Shown: piece after piece, positions 11,991 through 23,575 of the stretch
Layout of the letters: each line of letters starts with the position of its first letter
How positions within the stretch are numbered: position 1 is the stretch's first letter
Assembly (NCBI GenBank): GCA_019022495.1
Contig: JAFEKR010000004.1
Location: 1,984,001 to 2,048,000 of the forward strand
Direction of reading: 5' to 3'
Source of the DNA: Epichloe hybrida
Lineage: Eukaryota; Ascomycota; Sordariomycetes; Hypocreales; Clavicipitaceae
DNA: 64,000 nt
Position numbers and translations under genes: made by a program
Notes under the pieces: model-generated
The model's input: the letters and a program-made list of their open reading frames with translations, nothing else
Databases searched by the model: none
Told to the model about the DNA's origin: nothing

Positions 11991-12646
11991 AACAATTCTT
12001 TGCTCTGGAGCAAAAGGGTGGTCTTGAAACCATATTCCCAACGTTCTCTGCAGATAAGGCCTGGAGACGTATTGATCTAGTCAGGAATTTTATTTCTTGT
12101 GCTCGAAGGAATCGTCATGTAATATGAACGGGTGGGTTCTCGGTGAATTTTTCAAAAGGCAACAAGATCCAAAATGAGGAGAATGAAGGCTGGTGTTGGG
12201 ACATCGCACGGTTATGAAAACGGATCGGTAGTGTAGTCTTTCAATGAATGGTTTCATGAATTATCGTGCTTTACGGTACAGCCTGTCATTAAATGGTGCG
12301 GTTTGTCCATTCGCGCATGCACTGCACTGTATGCATCATCCATGTAGCCGGACTGCGCTATCATCTGCATTGGGTGGGAAAATATTCAGCACGTCACAAG
12401 GCCATGGACTTAGCACCAGGTACTTTGAACTCTTTATTCCATTACGATGTATACCACAAGAGAAACACCAGACCCGGTCTATATGGTCCCACCAACACGC
12501 TACACCTTGGTCTTCGCCGTGCTCGCACGCTCGCTTTGCCTGCTGGTGACGTGGCACCACGTTCTGGCAATGCTCCGCATACAGAACAGCCACCCACGCC
12601 ATTCTCTGACGCCTTCCTTGCGGTGGGATAAAATATAGCTCGATGG

Positions 12647-12674
12647 AGGCTCCTGCAGGCTCCTGCAGGCTCCT
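12647..12674. repeat. 10-bp tandem repeat GGCTCCTGCA
   Basis: About 2.7 copies of GGCTCCTGCA in the 3' intergenic region. Confidence 0.85.
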
Positions 12675-13346
12675 TTATTACAGAACGTCGCGTGTCTTGG
12701 CAGTAGAATCATGTTTGAAAGTGAGAGTGACGTGAGGATCGATTATCGAATATGTCTGATGTCGATGAGAGAAGACAGAGAGAAATGATATGGAAGGAGA
12801 AAACGAGGACAAAAACATGAAATTGCGCGCATCAACCCAAAATGCTACCTGTGTCGTGACCGCCTTGCGCCGTGCTTCGCCGCACACTGGAAGTGGCTTA
12901 AAGTATGGTTTCGTTGTGGAACGCTTGACGTAAAAGTATCAAGTGGAGAAAAGAAGAATGGGAAAAAAAGAATAGGAAAATTTGTCCCGGCCCCAATAGC
13001 TTCTCCCAAAGGGGGGGGGGGCCAAAGGGAGAAAAGGGGGGCCGCCTCTCAGTAGGACTGCCTCTGATATTTTTGTTTCCTTTTCTTTTTGCTATTATTG
13101 GTCGTAAGGTGAGGAGCGCGCAGTCCAGATGTGCATTCGGACGTGAGGTGCGCCGTGGTTCGGTCTGAGTACTGTCCGCGGTAAGGATGCCAATTTGTCG
13201 GTTTCGTCTTCGTCGTCGTCTGTCGGTACTCTGCATTTGTCGCCGTGGAAGTGCATTATTGGTGGTAGACGAAAGAGGGTCTGGGATTTCCATGCTCGAG
13301 CCGTTTCCTGGATTAAAGCTGAAGTAGTCCTCCGCCGTAATGCCCG

Positions 13347-13369
13347 ACGTCGTCGTCGTCGTCGTCGTC
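13347..13369. repeat. (GTC)n microsatellite
   Basis: About seven to eight CGT/GTC units just downstream of the casein kinase stop codon. Confidence 0.9.
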
Positions 13370-13494
13370 AAATTTCTCTGCAGGTGATGGGCAGAATGTG
13401 GTGTTTTCACGCGAGGGCCATCGACTTGGACGACCTTTGGAATGCTGTCGTAGCACTAGATACAAGAGCAATCCCGAAATCCCACGGGAGGCAT

Positions 13495-14989
13495 CTAGCC
13501 ACAACAGATTGTCTTCATGAATTTTTGGAACCCGCTGGGCTGAGGCTCTGCTGATCGGCTGTTAGGCTGGCCCGCTGCAACCATGGGGCTCTGCTGCTGT
13601 CCTCTCTGGGGCAGGTTCTGGGCGCTGTTCTGGAATTGAGCTTGAGTCGAGCCAGCGGGGGTGCCCAAATCGCCTCGGAGACCCCCGACTCCGCTGATCC
13701 TCTGCGCCGATATGGCGCCTGGGGCGTTTGGCCGATCTCTCTTGTTGCCCATTTGCTTGATCGGTGAAGGAGGGGGGGGTTGTGCGGCGTTTAGGCGGGC
13801 GACGGTAAGATTCTGTGCTTGCTGGTGAGAGTTGGTATTCCCAGGACGATGGCCACTGTGCAGTTCCATTTGAGAGGGGCCGGGACGAACGTTTGGGTTG
13901 TGGAGGTAGCCAGGTCCATGACTCTTTATTGAGTCCCATCCCTTTCCCGAATCCTTGTTAATCTTCATCCAATCGTACTCGCCGTCTTCGACCTCGCCCG
14001 TGTTCTTCAGCGACTGAGTGAAGAGCTCGCGGAGGTAATCGTAGTCCGGGGTATCTTCGAAGCCCAAGTTGCGGACATAGGTCAAGTATTTGGAAAATTC
14101 TTCGGGAAATCCCTCGCAAAGGTCCTTGATTGCGGTGGTCTGTTTCTTCTCGCCAATCTTCTCATATTTTTGCTTATTTGTGGCAGCCTTGAGACCTTGC
14201 CATGGAAGGCCGCCTCGAAGGAAATACATGAAAACATGGCCGAGGGCTTCCAGGTCGTCACGTCGTGATTGCTCACGTCCTAAATGGGTATTGATGCTCA
14301 TGTATCGCGCGGTTCCTGACAAAGACTTGCGTTCTCTGTAGGCAATGTGGTGCCTCGTCTTGGGGTCGCGGTATTGTTTGGCCATGCCGAAGTCAACGAC
14401 ATGAATCACATTGGAGGCCTTGGTGCCAGGACGGCCGATCAGGAAATTGTCGGGCTTGATATCTCGATAGATGAGGTTCTTCTCGTGAATAGTTTGGACC
14501 CGGGACAGCATCTGCTTGGCAACCATGACGACCGTTTTTATGGTAAAGCGGCGTCCGCAATGGTCGAAAAGATCTTCGAGGGAAGGACCAAGCAAATCAA
14601 TGACTAGTATGTTGTGGAGGCCTTCCTGGCCAAAGTAGTAGACGTTGGGAATGCCGGCTGAAGTCATCGTCAGTAAAGATGAAGAGGCTACCTTGGTCAA
14701 GAACGGTAAGACTTACGACATCCGACAAGGATTTTGTACGTTCGGTACTCATCTCGGAGCTGGGGAGCGTCACTCTTGCGAGGTTCCTTTGGGCAATTGT
14801 CAGTAAACAGCAGAAACGACAATATGGTACGGCGTCATGATCACCATGTGGATTGCGTACGAATTTGATGGCCACTTGCTGGTTGTTCAACAGATTGGTG
14901 CCTTCGAAGATGACACCGAATGAACCCTCTCCGATCTTCTTTCCAACACGGTAGTGAACGCCGACGACATTAGACGACGACGAAGCCAT
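13495..14989 (-). CDS. Casein kinase I, plasma-membrane Yck1/2 type
   Basis: Three exons: 14989-14861, 14786-14717 and 14657-13495, giving 453 aa. Kinase landmarks are intact: glycine loop GEGSFG (residues 20-25), VAIKF with Lys42, YRDIKPDNF with Asp132, and DFG at 155-157. The segment [28 protein letters not shown], split here as [16 protein letters not shown] then [12 protein letters not shown], is the CK1 signature in its Yck form. The C-terminal 160 residues are Gln/Pro/Asn-rich and end in FMKTICCG. The terminal Cys-Cys pair is the palmitoylation signal of Yck-type kinases, which separates this gene from nuclear Hrr25-type CK1. Expected roles are endocytosis, polarity and nutrient-sensor signalling at the plasma membrane. 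Start chosen at [15 protein letters not shown], the usual length before the glycine loop. Confidence 0.92.
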
Positions 14990-15490
14990 GATGGGTCGAA
15001 ATGGACTGCCTTATGGCAGGTCTCGTGCGTCGGCGGACGAAAGGTGTTGTGTCGAAGGGAGTGAGTCAGCAGACAGGCGGGAAAAAAAGAGGAAGGTGAA
15101 GAAGAAAAAAAAAAACTATGTTGCGTCGTCAATCAAGGCGGTGGACAGCAACAGGAGCAGCAAGGCTCCTGGGAAACGGAGAAAAGGGGTCAGTCTGGCG
15201 AAAGGCTATTCGTTGCGATGGCGAGCGTCGGAGCGGGCAAGTCAGCGACGACAGACAAGAATAACCATTTCCGAGACGCCGTGCAGAGAGAAAGTAGCCA
15301 AGGGGGAAGAGTGCCGGGTTGGAATGCAAATTAAGTCTGCCTGTGATGCCGTATGCCGTTGGAGGAGGAGCGGGTAAAGCAAAGGCAAAGCTTGGGTCTT
15401 GGGTCTTGGACAGACGAGGGAGACGGGTTCTGGCAAAAAGTCTGGGACCAGCAAGAGACGGTCAGGGCAGCGTGGCTGGCCCAAGTGCTG

Positions 15491-15540
15491 GCTGGGGCTT
15501 GCTGGGGCTTGCTGGGGCTTGCTGGGGCTTGCTGGGGCTT
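15491..15540. repeat. 10-bp tandem repeat GCTGGGGCTT x5
   Basis: Five identical, directly adjacent copies upstream of the casein kinase gene. Confidence 0.97.
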
Positions 15541-17680
15541 GCCATCTCGGTGGTTGGTTGCATACATACATAAATATGTAATATCAAGTCAACGGCAGGG
15601 ATCAATCAATCTGTACATACGTACATGTACGGAGTACAACAAGCAGCCGAGTAACTGGCGGCCAACAACAACAGTGGCCCCGGCCCAGCCGCGGAGCCAC
15701 CTGCGACTCACTTGTTCCGGGCACTGGACCGCGCTGGGCGGGCTGCACCGGCTTGCTCTGTCCAGGCAGCCTTTAGCGCCGAGCTCAACTTTACAGCAGA
15801 ACGACCCAGGCACCGTTCTGAGTCAAGCTTGTAATCCCGTATTCAAGATGAATGCCGTCCTCTGATCATGAAGAAAAGAGCAGCAGCAGAAGCCGTCTCC
15901 CAAGGGTTTCATGAACCGCACGAAGCTGCCTTTGCAAGTTCGAAATCAGCCACCCGACTTGCCACTGCAACAGAGACGGAGCGCCCGTTTCCACGTCTAG
16001 AGAGTCCTTCAATTGCCAGCACCCGCCGATCTGCGCCCATCGGATCAGAAAAAGCATGCCCCAGTGCTTAATCCGTTTCATGCTGATGATGGGAAGGTGT
16101 CCACTGTTGGGTGTTTTTGTTTTGGCCACCAATTGGCAAGCACGGGTTTTGCCGAACTCGTCAATCAACGAACGACGCGCAAAGCATTCACAACAGAGTA
16201 GCCATGATCAGCTCACCCGCGCCGCAAGTATCGTTGCCATGGAGCGGTAATTTCCATGTTTCCATACGGTCAACAGGTGGTACTTTCCAATGCCAACAAA
16301 AACCACATTGGCAGTCAGTTGCCTAGTCGTCGGCTAAAAGCCTTGAGCAAACTCAAAAGGTACTGGAGGTACCGAAGGTTTAAAGGTTTACGGGTACCTG
16401 ATTCCAGGCAGACGCGTCGGCAAGTCTATTTGATACATACATCGCCGCCCCATCATCGCTCTCTCTCTCGGGATAAGTTTTGTGGGTATGCTGGATGCGG
16501 GATATTCAACGTATTAATCTTGCATCAGACCTGAGGCTGAGACACCCGACAAGATGACTGCTATCCGAAAGGGTTGCGTCGGGGGTAACAACGCGCATGC
16601 GCGGTTCTTCATGTGCTTTCCCACCGTCACTACGGAGTACGGACGTAATCTTTCTATTTCGATCCAAATGTCTACGGCTTAATACGGACTACGAAGCACC
16701 ATTTGCCGCGCTATGCCCTACTCTTGCTTGGTCCAGGCAGCCTCCCCAATTTTTCCAGCATTTCCTAATAAAAGTGTGGTGAATCAATGAAAACGACGCA
16801 ACGGCCTGTCAGCTCGACTCGCTGGCATGCGCGATCAATTGGCCCATTAACCGTCGGCGTTCAATCATGATTGAGGCCATTACCTACAGCAGAAGAATGG
16901 CCTCAAACTCCCACAGACCAAAGCACTCTTCCGAGAGGCAACCCATTCTCAATATCGAATTGACGATGTTTGGTACTCAAACTCTTGTACTCCTACTCTA
17001 TTTATTTTGTTATTTGGGTCAGTGAGCCCCTGGGCACTAGCCACTCAAGGCAGATAGTGTTGCTCCTCGACCTGGACAGGCAATGGGTCGACAGTTTACC
17101 ACCCAGACGAGCCCGATGGCTCAATTAATCTGTCGACCGCGTGACAGGGCAGTTGCTTGTTGCCCGCAAATTGATACGATCCATGCTCCCATCCCCAGGC
17201 CAGTTCGTGAAAAGACAGTGGAAATGAGGTTGCCGGTTCGCGATATTCCTGTTGATGTTCTCTCGACTTGCCTGGTGATTTGTGCAAAACACGATGCACG
17301 CAGCCATCCCAGAAGAGGGTAAGACTTGTTGGCCTATGATGACTCTTATACAACCATTTTCTCGGGAAACCGACGGCAAAACTTGCTATTTCAATGCGCA
17401 TTGCTCCAGAAAAGCATCATTTCTCCACGGTCAGTTTTCACGTCAAGTGTGTGTGGTATATACAACTTGCTACTGCAGAATCACAAACCACCACTGCGTG
17501 TCTACGCACCCGTCATAGGCATCACACACGCTGCAGAGTGTCAAATTAGGTATAAACACCAGCTTGCCAGCCTCCTCTGTTGGTCTTGTGTTGTTTGTTG
17601 TTTCGCAATCAACAAATACCGCTTGTGGGTCGAAGTGCCCTTACTCGCGCCTCATGCTAATATTCCTGCACTTCGCATGT

Positions 17681-17738
17681 GGTCCTGGTCTCTTCCTGGT
17701 CTCTTCCTGGTCCCTTCCTGGTCCCTTCCTGGTCCCTT
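17681..17738. repeat. 11-bp tandem repeat around CCTGG
   Basis: CCTGG recurs at exact 11-bp spacing at 17684, 17695, 17706, 17717 and 17728 within a TCYCTTCCTGG unit, upstream of the aldo-keto reductase gene. Confidence 0.93.
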
Positions 17739-18283
17739 CTTGATCCAATGCTAGCACGATGCGGCGACAGGCTCAGAATCAACCTTGCCATGGCGAATGG
17801 CTGAAAAGGCTGGCCAACGCTCCCTACTGCGTGTTTTCTCGGAATAGTAGCGCGCTAGTGCTTGGTGTGATGCTCGGGCTAGGTCTTTTGAGGGCTGGAG
17901 TTGGCCTTGCTGGCTTGCAAGTTGCCGGGAATTGAGCCTCGCTTCGGATTCCAAGATGGACCTACCCTGCAGTTTTTGTTAACTTGGACGACATCACAAT
18001 CTGTGAATCTGGCGGTGGAGGTGGGTTCCCCGCCTGCTCTTTCCATTCCCCGCTGCTAAACCGGAATTCATGGCCAACATCGATGATGCTGTCTGGTTCA
18101 CTGCAAAGACATAAATGGATAAATACCTATAGGTAGACAATAGCATCCCAGTACAGTAGCTACCGCCCCCCCCCCCTACTTTGCGTGGCTACAACCAAAA
18201 ACAACTATAACAAATCAAACCACCAACTTGCCTGCATTCATCGTCATCTGCCAAAGCAACTCCCAAGTTGAAATTTCCCAAAG

Positions 18284-19507
18284 ATGTCCAAGCCGGAAGA
18301 TATGCCGCCGATGACGTATCGGTTCCTGGGCCGCTCAGGTCTCCAGGTTTCTTCCATTTCCCTGGGAGGATGGCTCACGTACGGCGGCCACGTTGACAGA
18401 GGTATGCTCCGGTTGATCAGAAATCTGTTGTAGATGACGAGGTTCGCTGTGGAAAAATGCCGTGGCTGACCGTTGGCCGCGACAGAGGGCACCTTTGCTT
18501 GCATGAAGGCCGCATATGATTGCGGCGTCAACTTCTTTGACTGCGCCGAGGCGTACTCTGCTGGAGAGTCGGAGATTGTCATGGGCGAGGCCATCAAGAA
18601 GTTTGGCTGGAAGCGAAACGATCTCGTCATCTCGACCAAGGTGGGCAAAGCAAGCAAATCCAGCGTGGTTCAATTTTCATCGTTGCGCAGTCTCATGTTT
18701 TTTGGTGAAGCCTTTTTTAACTAACCGTCATACCAAAAGGTCTACTTCGGCCAGGCCTTTGGCGACAACATTGTCAACAACAAGGGGCTTTCCCGAAAAC
18801 ACGTCATTGAGGGCGTCAATGCCTCCCTCAGGCGCATGAACCTCGAATACGTCGACATCATCTTCGCGCACCGCCCCGATCGCTATACGCCCATGGAGGA
18901 GACGGTCCGAGCCTTCAACCACATTATTGATCAGGGCAAGGCCTTCTACTGGGGCACATCGGATTGGAACGCCGACGAAATTGCCCAGGCATGGCGATAC
19001 GCCGACAAGCTGGGTCTCATTGGCCCCGTCACCGAACAGCCTGCGTACAACATGCTTCAGCGTGAACAGGTCGAACGTGAATTCGCCCATCTGTACCGCG
19101 AGAACAGCCTCGGCCTGACGGTCTGGTCTCCCATGCGTCAGGGCATCTTGTCTGGGAAATACAAGGACGGAATCCCCGAGGACTCGCGGTTTGCGCAGAC
19201 GAGCCTCGAGTTCGTCAAGGGGTACTGGAAGCGCACGAGCCAGGACACGTGGAACGGCATCATCGAGCAGGTCAACAAGCTGCAGCCCATTGCGGACAAG
19301 CTCGACATGAAGCTGAGCACGCTGGCGCTGGCGTGGGTGCTGAAGAATCCCAATGTCAGCACGGCTATCACGGGAGCCAGCAAGGTGGAGCAGGTATATG
19401 AGAATTGCAGGGCCGTGGCGGCTGTGGACAAGTTGACGCCGGAGATAATGGATGAAATTGACGAGGTCTTGAACAATAAGCCTCCTGCTATTGCGATGAG
19501 ACAATGA
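18284..19507 (+). CDS. Aldo-keto reductase, Kv-channel beta-subunit (AKR6-like) type
   Basis: Three exons: 18284-18401, 18486-18640 and 18740-19507, giving 346 aa. The start [20 protein letters not shown] leads straight into the first strand of an AKR barrel. The catalytic tetrad positions are visible: [11 protein letters not shown] supplies Asp and Tyr, VISTK the Lys, and IIFAHRPD the His. The segments [11 protein letters not shown] and [16 protein letters not shown] and the C-terminal [17 protein letters not shown], which binds NADP(H) phosphate in the family, match the potassium-channel beta-subunit branch. It should be a cytosolic NADPH-dependent carbonyl reductase of about normal length. 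Fungal members are usually not tied to channels, and the substrate is unknown. Confidence 0.92.
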
Positions 19508-19958
19508 GGGCTGGAAGTTGACCAAAGCTGCGTTGGCTGGTGTTTGCAACATTCCCCTCCCCTCAGATCAGACAGTGACGCCACATGGAGAGAAAATGCC
19601 ATTGAACATTGAGTGAATACGGGAGTAAAAATTGGTCTGTTCGTACTCCGTAGAGCCGAGTTGTTTCACAAGCCATCTTCTAGCAAAGTCCAGATTGTTA
19701 CACTACTACTGCCTCTGCTGCAAATAGGCCTCATGTATTCCTATCGGCTACTCCACCCAGCTCACTCGGTGCAACACGCCTACATGGAAGCCCGATTTGC
19801 ATGTTAGTCGACGGCTCCGCGAAATGAGGATGCAAAACCTGCCTCTTGCATCATCTACACCAAGGTTCCACACCCAAAGCTGGATGAGAAGCCCATCCAA
19901 ATACGCCCGAGATTTTTCATCAAGCCAACGCCAGAACAATCCAACATCACCACCCACC
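19508..19958. other. Intergenic region before the nitronate monooxygenase gene
   Basis: 450 bp between two genes on the same strand, with one GTACTCCGTA motif at 19643-19652. The downstream frame is open to an ATG at 19797, so part of this could be coding if that start is used. Confidence 0.5.
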
Positions 19959-21620
19959 ATGCCTCCCGCCAACATGCAGAAATGGTTCCCGTGGACCAAA
20001 TCGCCCCTCATCTGCAACGGGCCGATGCTCAACGTCGTGACGCCCAAGCTGGCCACGGAAGTGAGCAAGGCCGGCGGCATCGGTAAGAATGGCTCACACC
20101 CCATTTCATTCCCATCTTGACACGACACGACACGACACGACACGACACGAACCGATTACAAGATGCAAACGCACATTTTCACCGCCAGACTTGACGAAGC
20201 CCCGCCACTGATTTCTTGTCCGAGCAGGCTTCCTCGCATCCGCCTTTGACGCAGCCCCTTCGTCAGCGCACCTCAGGACACTCACCTCGGACCTGACCGA
20301 GTCGCAGGCGCTCCTCGGCAAGACGACGTCGGGCCTGATCAACGTAGGCGTCAGCTTCATCACCGGCCACGAGAGCATAGCGCACTTCAGAGAGACGGCG
20401 CTGCCCATCCTGACGCGGCTCCGGCCCGCGGCACTGTGGCTCTTCGCCCCAGACGGCAAGGTCAGGCCCCATGGGGCAATCATCCAGGCCGTCAAGAGCC
20501 TGGATCCCGCGCCCAGAGTCTTCGTGCAGGTGGGCAACGTGACGGCCGCGAGGGAAGCAGTCGTGGACGGCGCAGACGTGCTCGTCTGTCAGGGCATCGA
20601 CGCCGGCGGCCACCAGTTCAGAAGGGGCATGGGGGTAGTGAGCTTCGTGCCAGAGGTCAAGAGCCTCCTGGAAGACGAGTTCGCCGAGAGGCACGTCGCC
20701 GTCCTGGGGGCGGGCGGTATTGCTGACGAGAGAGGCGTCGCCGCGGCCATGGCGCTAGGTAACCGCCATATTTTCTCTCCCTTCTTTCTCCTGTTTCAGC
20801 ACTTTTTTTTTTTTTTTTTTTCAAACTACTCACTCGTTCTTTGATCTGCGCGGGAAGAAGGAAAAAAGAAAAAAAAAAAACCAGGGCAGTGTCGGCTAAC
20901 TTGGTAGTAACCTAGGCGCGGATGGCGTCGTCATGGGCACAAGGGTACGTTATATATGTATATATATATATATATATTTTTTTTTCTACTCCTTGCCGAG
21001 AACTCGGGCCATGTTTCTGCCCCCCCCCCCGGTTGCAGTTTCTCTGACTATATTCTCCCTACAAAACCAGTTCACTGTCGCCTCGGAATCCTGCTATCCC
21101 GAGTTCCGGAAACAGCTCGTGCTGAGCACCGTGGACGGCGGCTCATCAACCCTCAAGTAAGCGAGCCAATCTACGGAAAAAAAAAAAAAAAAAAAAGGAG
21201 GACAACTTCTAGGAGGTTCACTCACCAAAATAAAAACACACGTATGCGCAGATCTCCGTTCAATGACCAGGTCAACAAGTCGAGTCTGTGGGGGCCCCTC
21301 TACGACGGTCGAGCCATCATGAGCACTATTCATGAGCAGTTCCTGGAGGGCGCGACGGTGCAGGAGCTGCAGAGAAGCTTGAAGGAGGACTACTCTGGTG
21401 ATGAGGCGGCCAAGCTTGTTAGCACGTGGGCGTAAGTTGACCCTATCGACCGACGACAAGCCTTGCCGTGATACGAGCACTGACTGACTTGTCGTTGGTT
21501 GCAAACCATAGTGGAACAGGGGTGGGACTCGTCAAGTCAGTCAAGCCAGCCGGTGAGATTGTCACAGAAGTGCGTGAAGGCGCCAAAGAGAGGATTCGGA
21601 AGCTTGCAGGAAAGTTGTAA
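19959..21620 (+). CDS. Nitronate monooxygenase / 2-nitropropane dioxygenase-like flavoprotein
   Basis: Six exons: 19959-20082, 20228-20758, 20916-20944, 21071-21156, 21252-21431 and 21512-21620, all phases consistent, giving 352 aa. Family signatures are clear: PLICNGPMLNVVTPKLATEV at the N-terminus, GIDAGGHQ in the middle, VAVLGAGGIADERGVAAAMALG followed across introns by ADGVVMGTRF (the FMN phosphate loop), and LYDGRAI near the C-terminus. The family uses FMN to oxidise alkyl nitronates and related acids. Start chosen at 19959, which sits in the context CACCATGCC. An upstream in-frame ATG (19797) would add about 54 residues rich in Arg/Ser that could act as a mitochondrial presequence. Introns 2, 3 and 4 carry long poly-T, poly-A and TA tracts. 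Confidence 0.88.
20118..20150. repeat. (CGACA)n pentanucleotide in intron 1
   Basis: Six ACACG-type pentamers inside intron 1 of the nitronate monooxygenase gene. They read as the direct repeat CACGACACGACACG. Confidence 0.9.
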
Positions 21621-21846
21621 ATTGCCCTCAATCCTCACGAACAAGGACAGTACGTAGTGTAGTGCACGGCAGTTTGACACAAAATGCGCATCGTCACCAC
21701 AGACAAGCTTCTTTTCAACAATGGCACTCTGGTATTTCGTCTATGCTCCTGAAGCACGTGGTACAAAACGACATGATTACCCTCGTTGTATGTTACATGA
21801 ATACGTCCAGTCCACCTTCCCAAAACACCCCCAAAGGCAAACCCAT

Positions 21847-22527
21847 TTACAAGTTAGCCTTGGACTTGGCCTTCTTCAGGATAGGATCCAGCTTGGTAGC
21901 CTTCATGATGTCACCCTTGACCTTGAGCTTGCCAGACATGAAGAGACGCTGGGGGTTGGCAGAGCCCTCGATGAGCTTGCCGAAGTCTTCTTCGGAAAGG
22001 AGCAGGGTGACTTTTTTTTTTCGTTTTTTCCATCCAGTGTCAGTTCATGTGTTAAGCTTCCATCATTGATTTTTGAATTTTGGGGAAAATAGAGAGAATG
22101 CTCAAAACTCACCAGTGGGCTTGCCGACACCCTTGCCAACACGGCCAGTCTCCTTGAGGTCGACGTGCCAGCTCTCGCTCTCACCAGCCTTATTCTTGAG
22201 GGTAAAGGCAAAGACGCCGTTGCCCTGCTTGATGGCGTCCTTGCGTTCGCTGTCGGAGCCGGAGAGCACGCTGTCGATGGCGTCGAAAGCGCTGGAGGAG
22301 GGGAACTTGTCTGGGTTGAGAAAGTCAGCATAGTACTCAGGCCCCTGCGATGCGATGCCGCTGCTTCTTTCAACTCGTTGTGCGATTCCCTTGTGTTTTC
22401 AAGATTTTTCTTTTCTTCTAGCATTCTTCGGGTCGTCGCAGAGTATACGAAGGCGGCGTCGAAGGAAGACGTCAGATGTCCACTGTGAGACGGAATGGAG
22501 ATGGTACGCACCGTTGGCGAGACCCAT
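21847..22527 (-). CDS. SCP2 sterol-carrier / lipid-transfer domain protein
   Basis: Three exons: 22527-22512 (only 16 nt), 22310-22113 and 22010-21847, giving 125 aa. After MGLAN the whole protein is one SCP2 domain: FPSSSAFDAIDSAL, GVFAFTLKNKAG, WHVDLKETGRVGKG, then VTLLLSEEDFGKLIEG and LFMSGKLKVKGDIMKATKLD. The last motif is highly conserved in sterol carrier protein 2 and in the C-terminal domain of peroxisomal multifunctional enzymes. The C-terminus is KKAKSKANL. Its final three residues, ANL, loosely resemble a PTS1, so peroxisomal location is plausible but not certain. It probably binds fatty acyl-CoA or sterol in its single cavity. Intron 1 is long for this window (201 nt). Confidence 0.92.
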
Positions 22528-23575
22528 TTTGGCGGTTGAAGTGAGGATAGGGCAGAGGCGTTGGACAGGGATGAGAACTGTTGATTCGGAAGATGGGTTT
22601 GGAGTATTTGAAGGGCGGGCGGATGGGGAAAGAGGATCTGAAGTACTCCGTAGTCTGGAAGGAGATGGGCTGTAGGACCGGAATCACTCGACGGCATGTG
22701 ATGGTTACCTCGGCCTGAACCTCATGTGTTGCTGGGCTGGGGGATGGCCCGGATGGGGCACAAGCACAGGAGCGAGCTGGGGGATGGGATGGGGCACAAG
22801 ATCCACAGCCTGGCGCCTCCTCTTGTGCTGGATGGCCCTCGGTACTCCGTAGTGCGGAGTAGTCGGCATTATTAATGGTATTACACAGTTCCCCTCATTG
22901 CTGCCTCCAGTGCCGTAGTTATAGTTGTATGTACAGTGGTGTACATACCGAGCCGGACCAGATCAGACCCAGCCAGCAATGAATGGGTACGGAGTAGTTG
23001 CAAGTTGACGCAACCAATTGATAACTGTGTGTAGAGGACTGCTCCGGACTCTCCTGGCCATCCATCATAATATTGTCCGTACACCGTAATGCACGTCTTC
23101 ACTCGCACGCGACAAATCCCAGTCGGGTTCGGGTACGTACCCCCAAGCCCAGCAATCCCGTCCGCTGCGTCCTCAGCTTGTTCCCCGTGCGTCGCCACTC
23201 ACTAAACCCTTGTTGGAAACTCATTCGACCTCGATTTCTTTCGTTTTTTCGATGCCGACTCTCACGTGCTGTGTGTCAAATGCCCAGACCTATGAACCTG
23301 CCATATTCTCAACTTTCGCTCTACAGAAGAAGAAAAAAAAATAGGATATGGGAATCATGATACAGTGAAATGTGTTGTTGGATATACATCATGGATAGGA
23401 AGATAGGTAGTCGATGCCCTTTTCCTTCGCCACGTCCTTCTCTATCGCGACCCGACTCTTCGTATATTCAACGTGCGTCTACTTCGTACAGTCAATCGCC
23501 TGCAAACCGCAATTTATCTCCCACCATATGCGAGAGTGCATGCAAGGCTCTCTCCTGTCCTGCCTTTAGTGGACA
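22528..23575. other. Intergenic region between LETM1-like and SCP2 genes
   Basis: About 1 kb, with three copies of the TACGGAGTA-type motif (22643, 22842, 22988) and GGGATGGGGCACAAG-like near-repeats around 22740-22800. I see no gene. Confidence 0.6.

Larger units (their letters stand above)
11991..13494. other. Convergent intergenic region between p24 and the casein kinase gene
   Basis: 1.5 kb between two gene 3' ends. Frames here (for example 12898-13410 minus) are low in complexity and contain (GTC)n and poly-G tracts. I see no gene; it should hold the two 3' UTRs. Confidence 0.6.
14990..18283. other. 3.3 kb divergent intergenic region
   Basis: Between the kinase and the aldo-keto reductase start codons. 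I see no ORF with protein-family features. It holds two copies of the TACGGAGTA motif (15628-15637 and 16631-16640), a variant at 16680, and two 10-11 bp tandem arrays. Confidence 0.6.

Noticed and set aside
18284..21620. A secondary-metabolite or catabolic cluster (aldo-keto reductase next to nitronate monooxygenase)
   Set aside because: Only two adjacent redox genes; no synthase, transporter or pathway regulator nearby, and the flanks are housekeeping genes.
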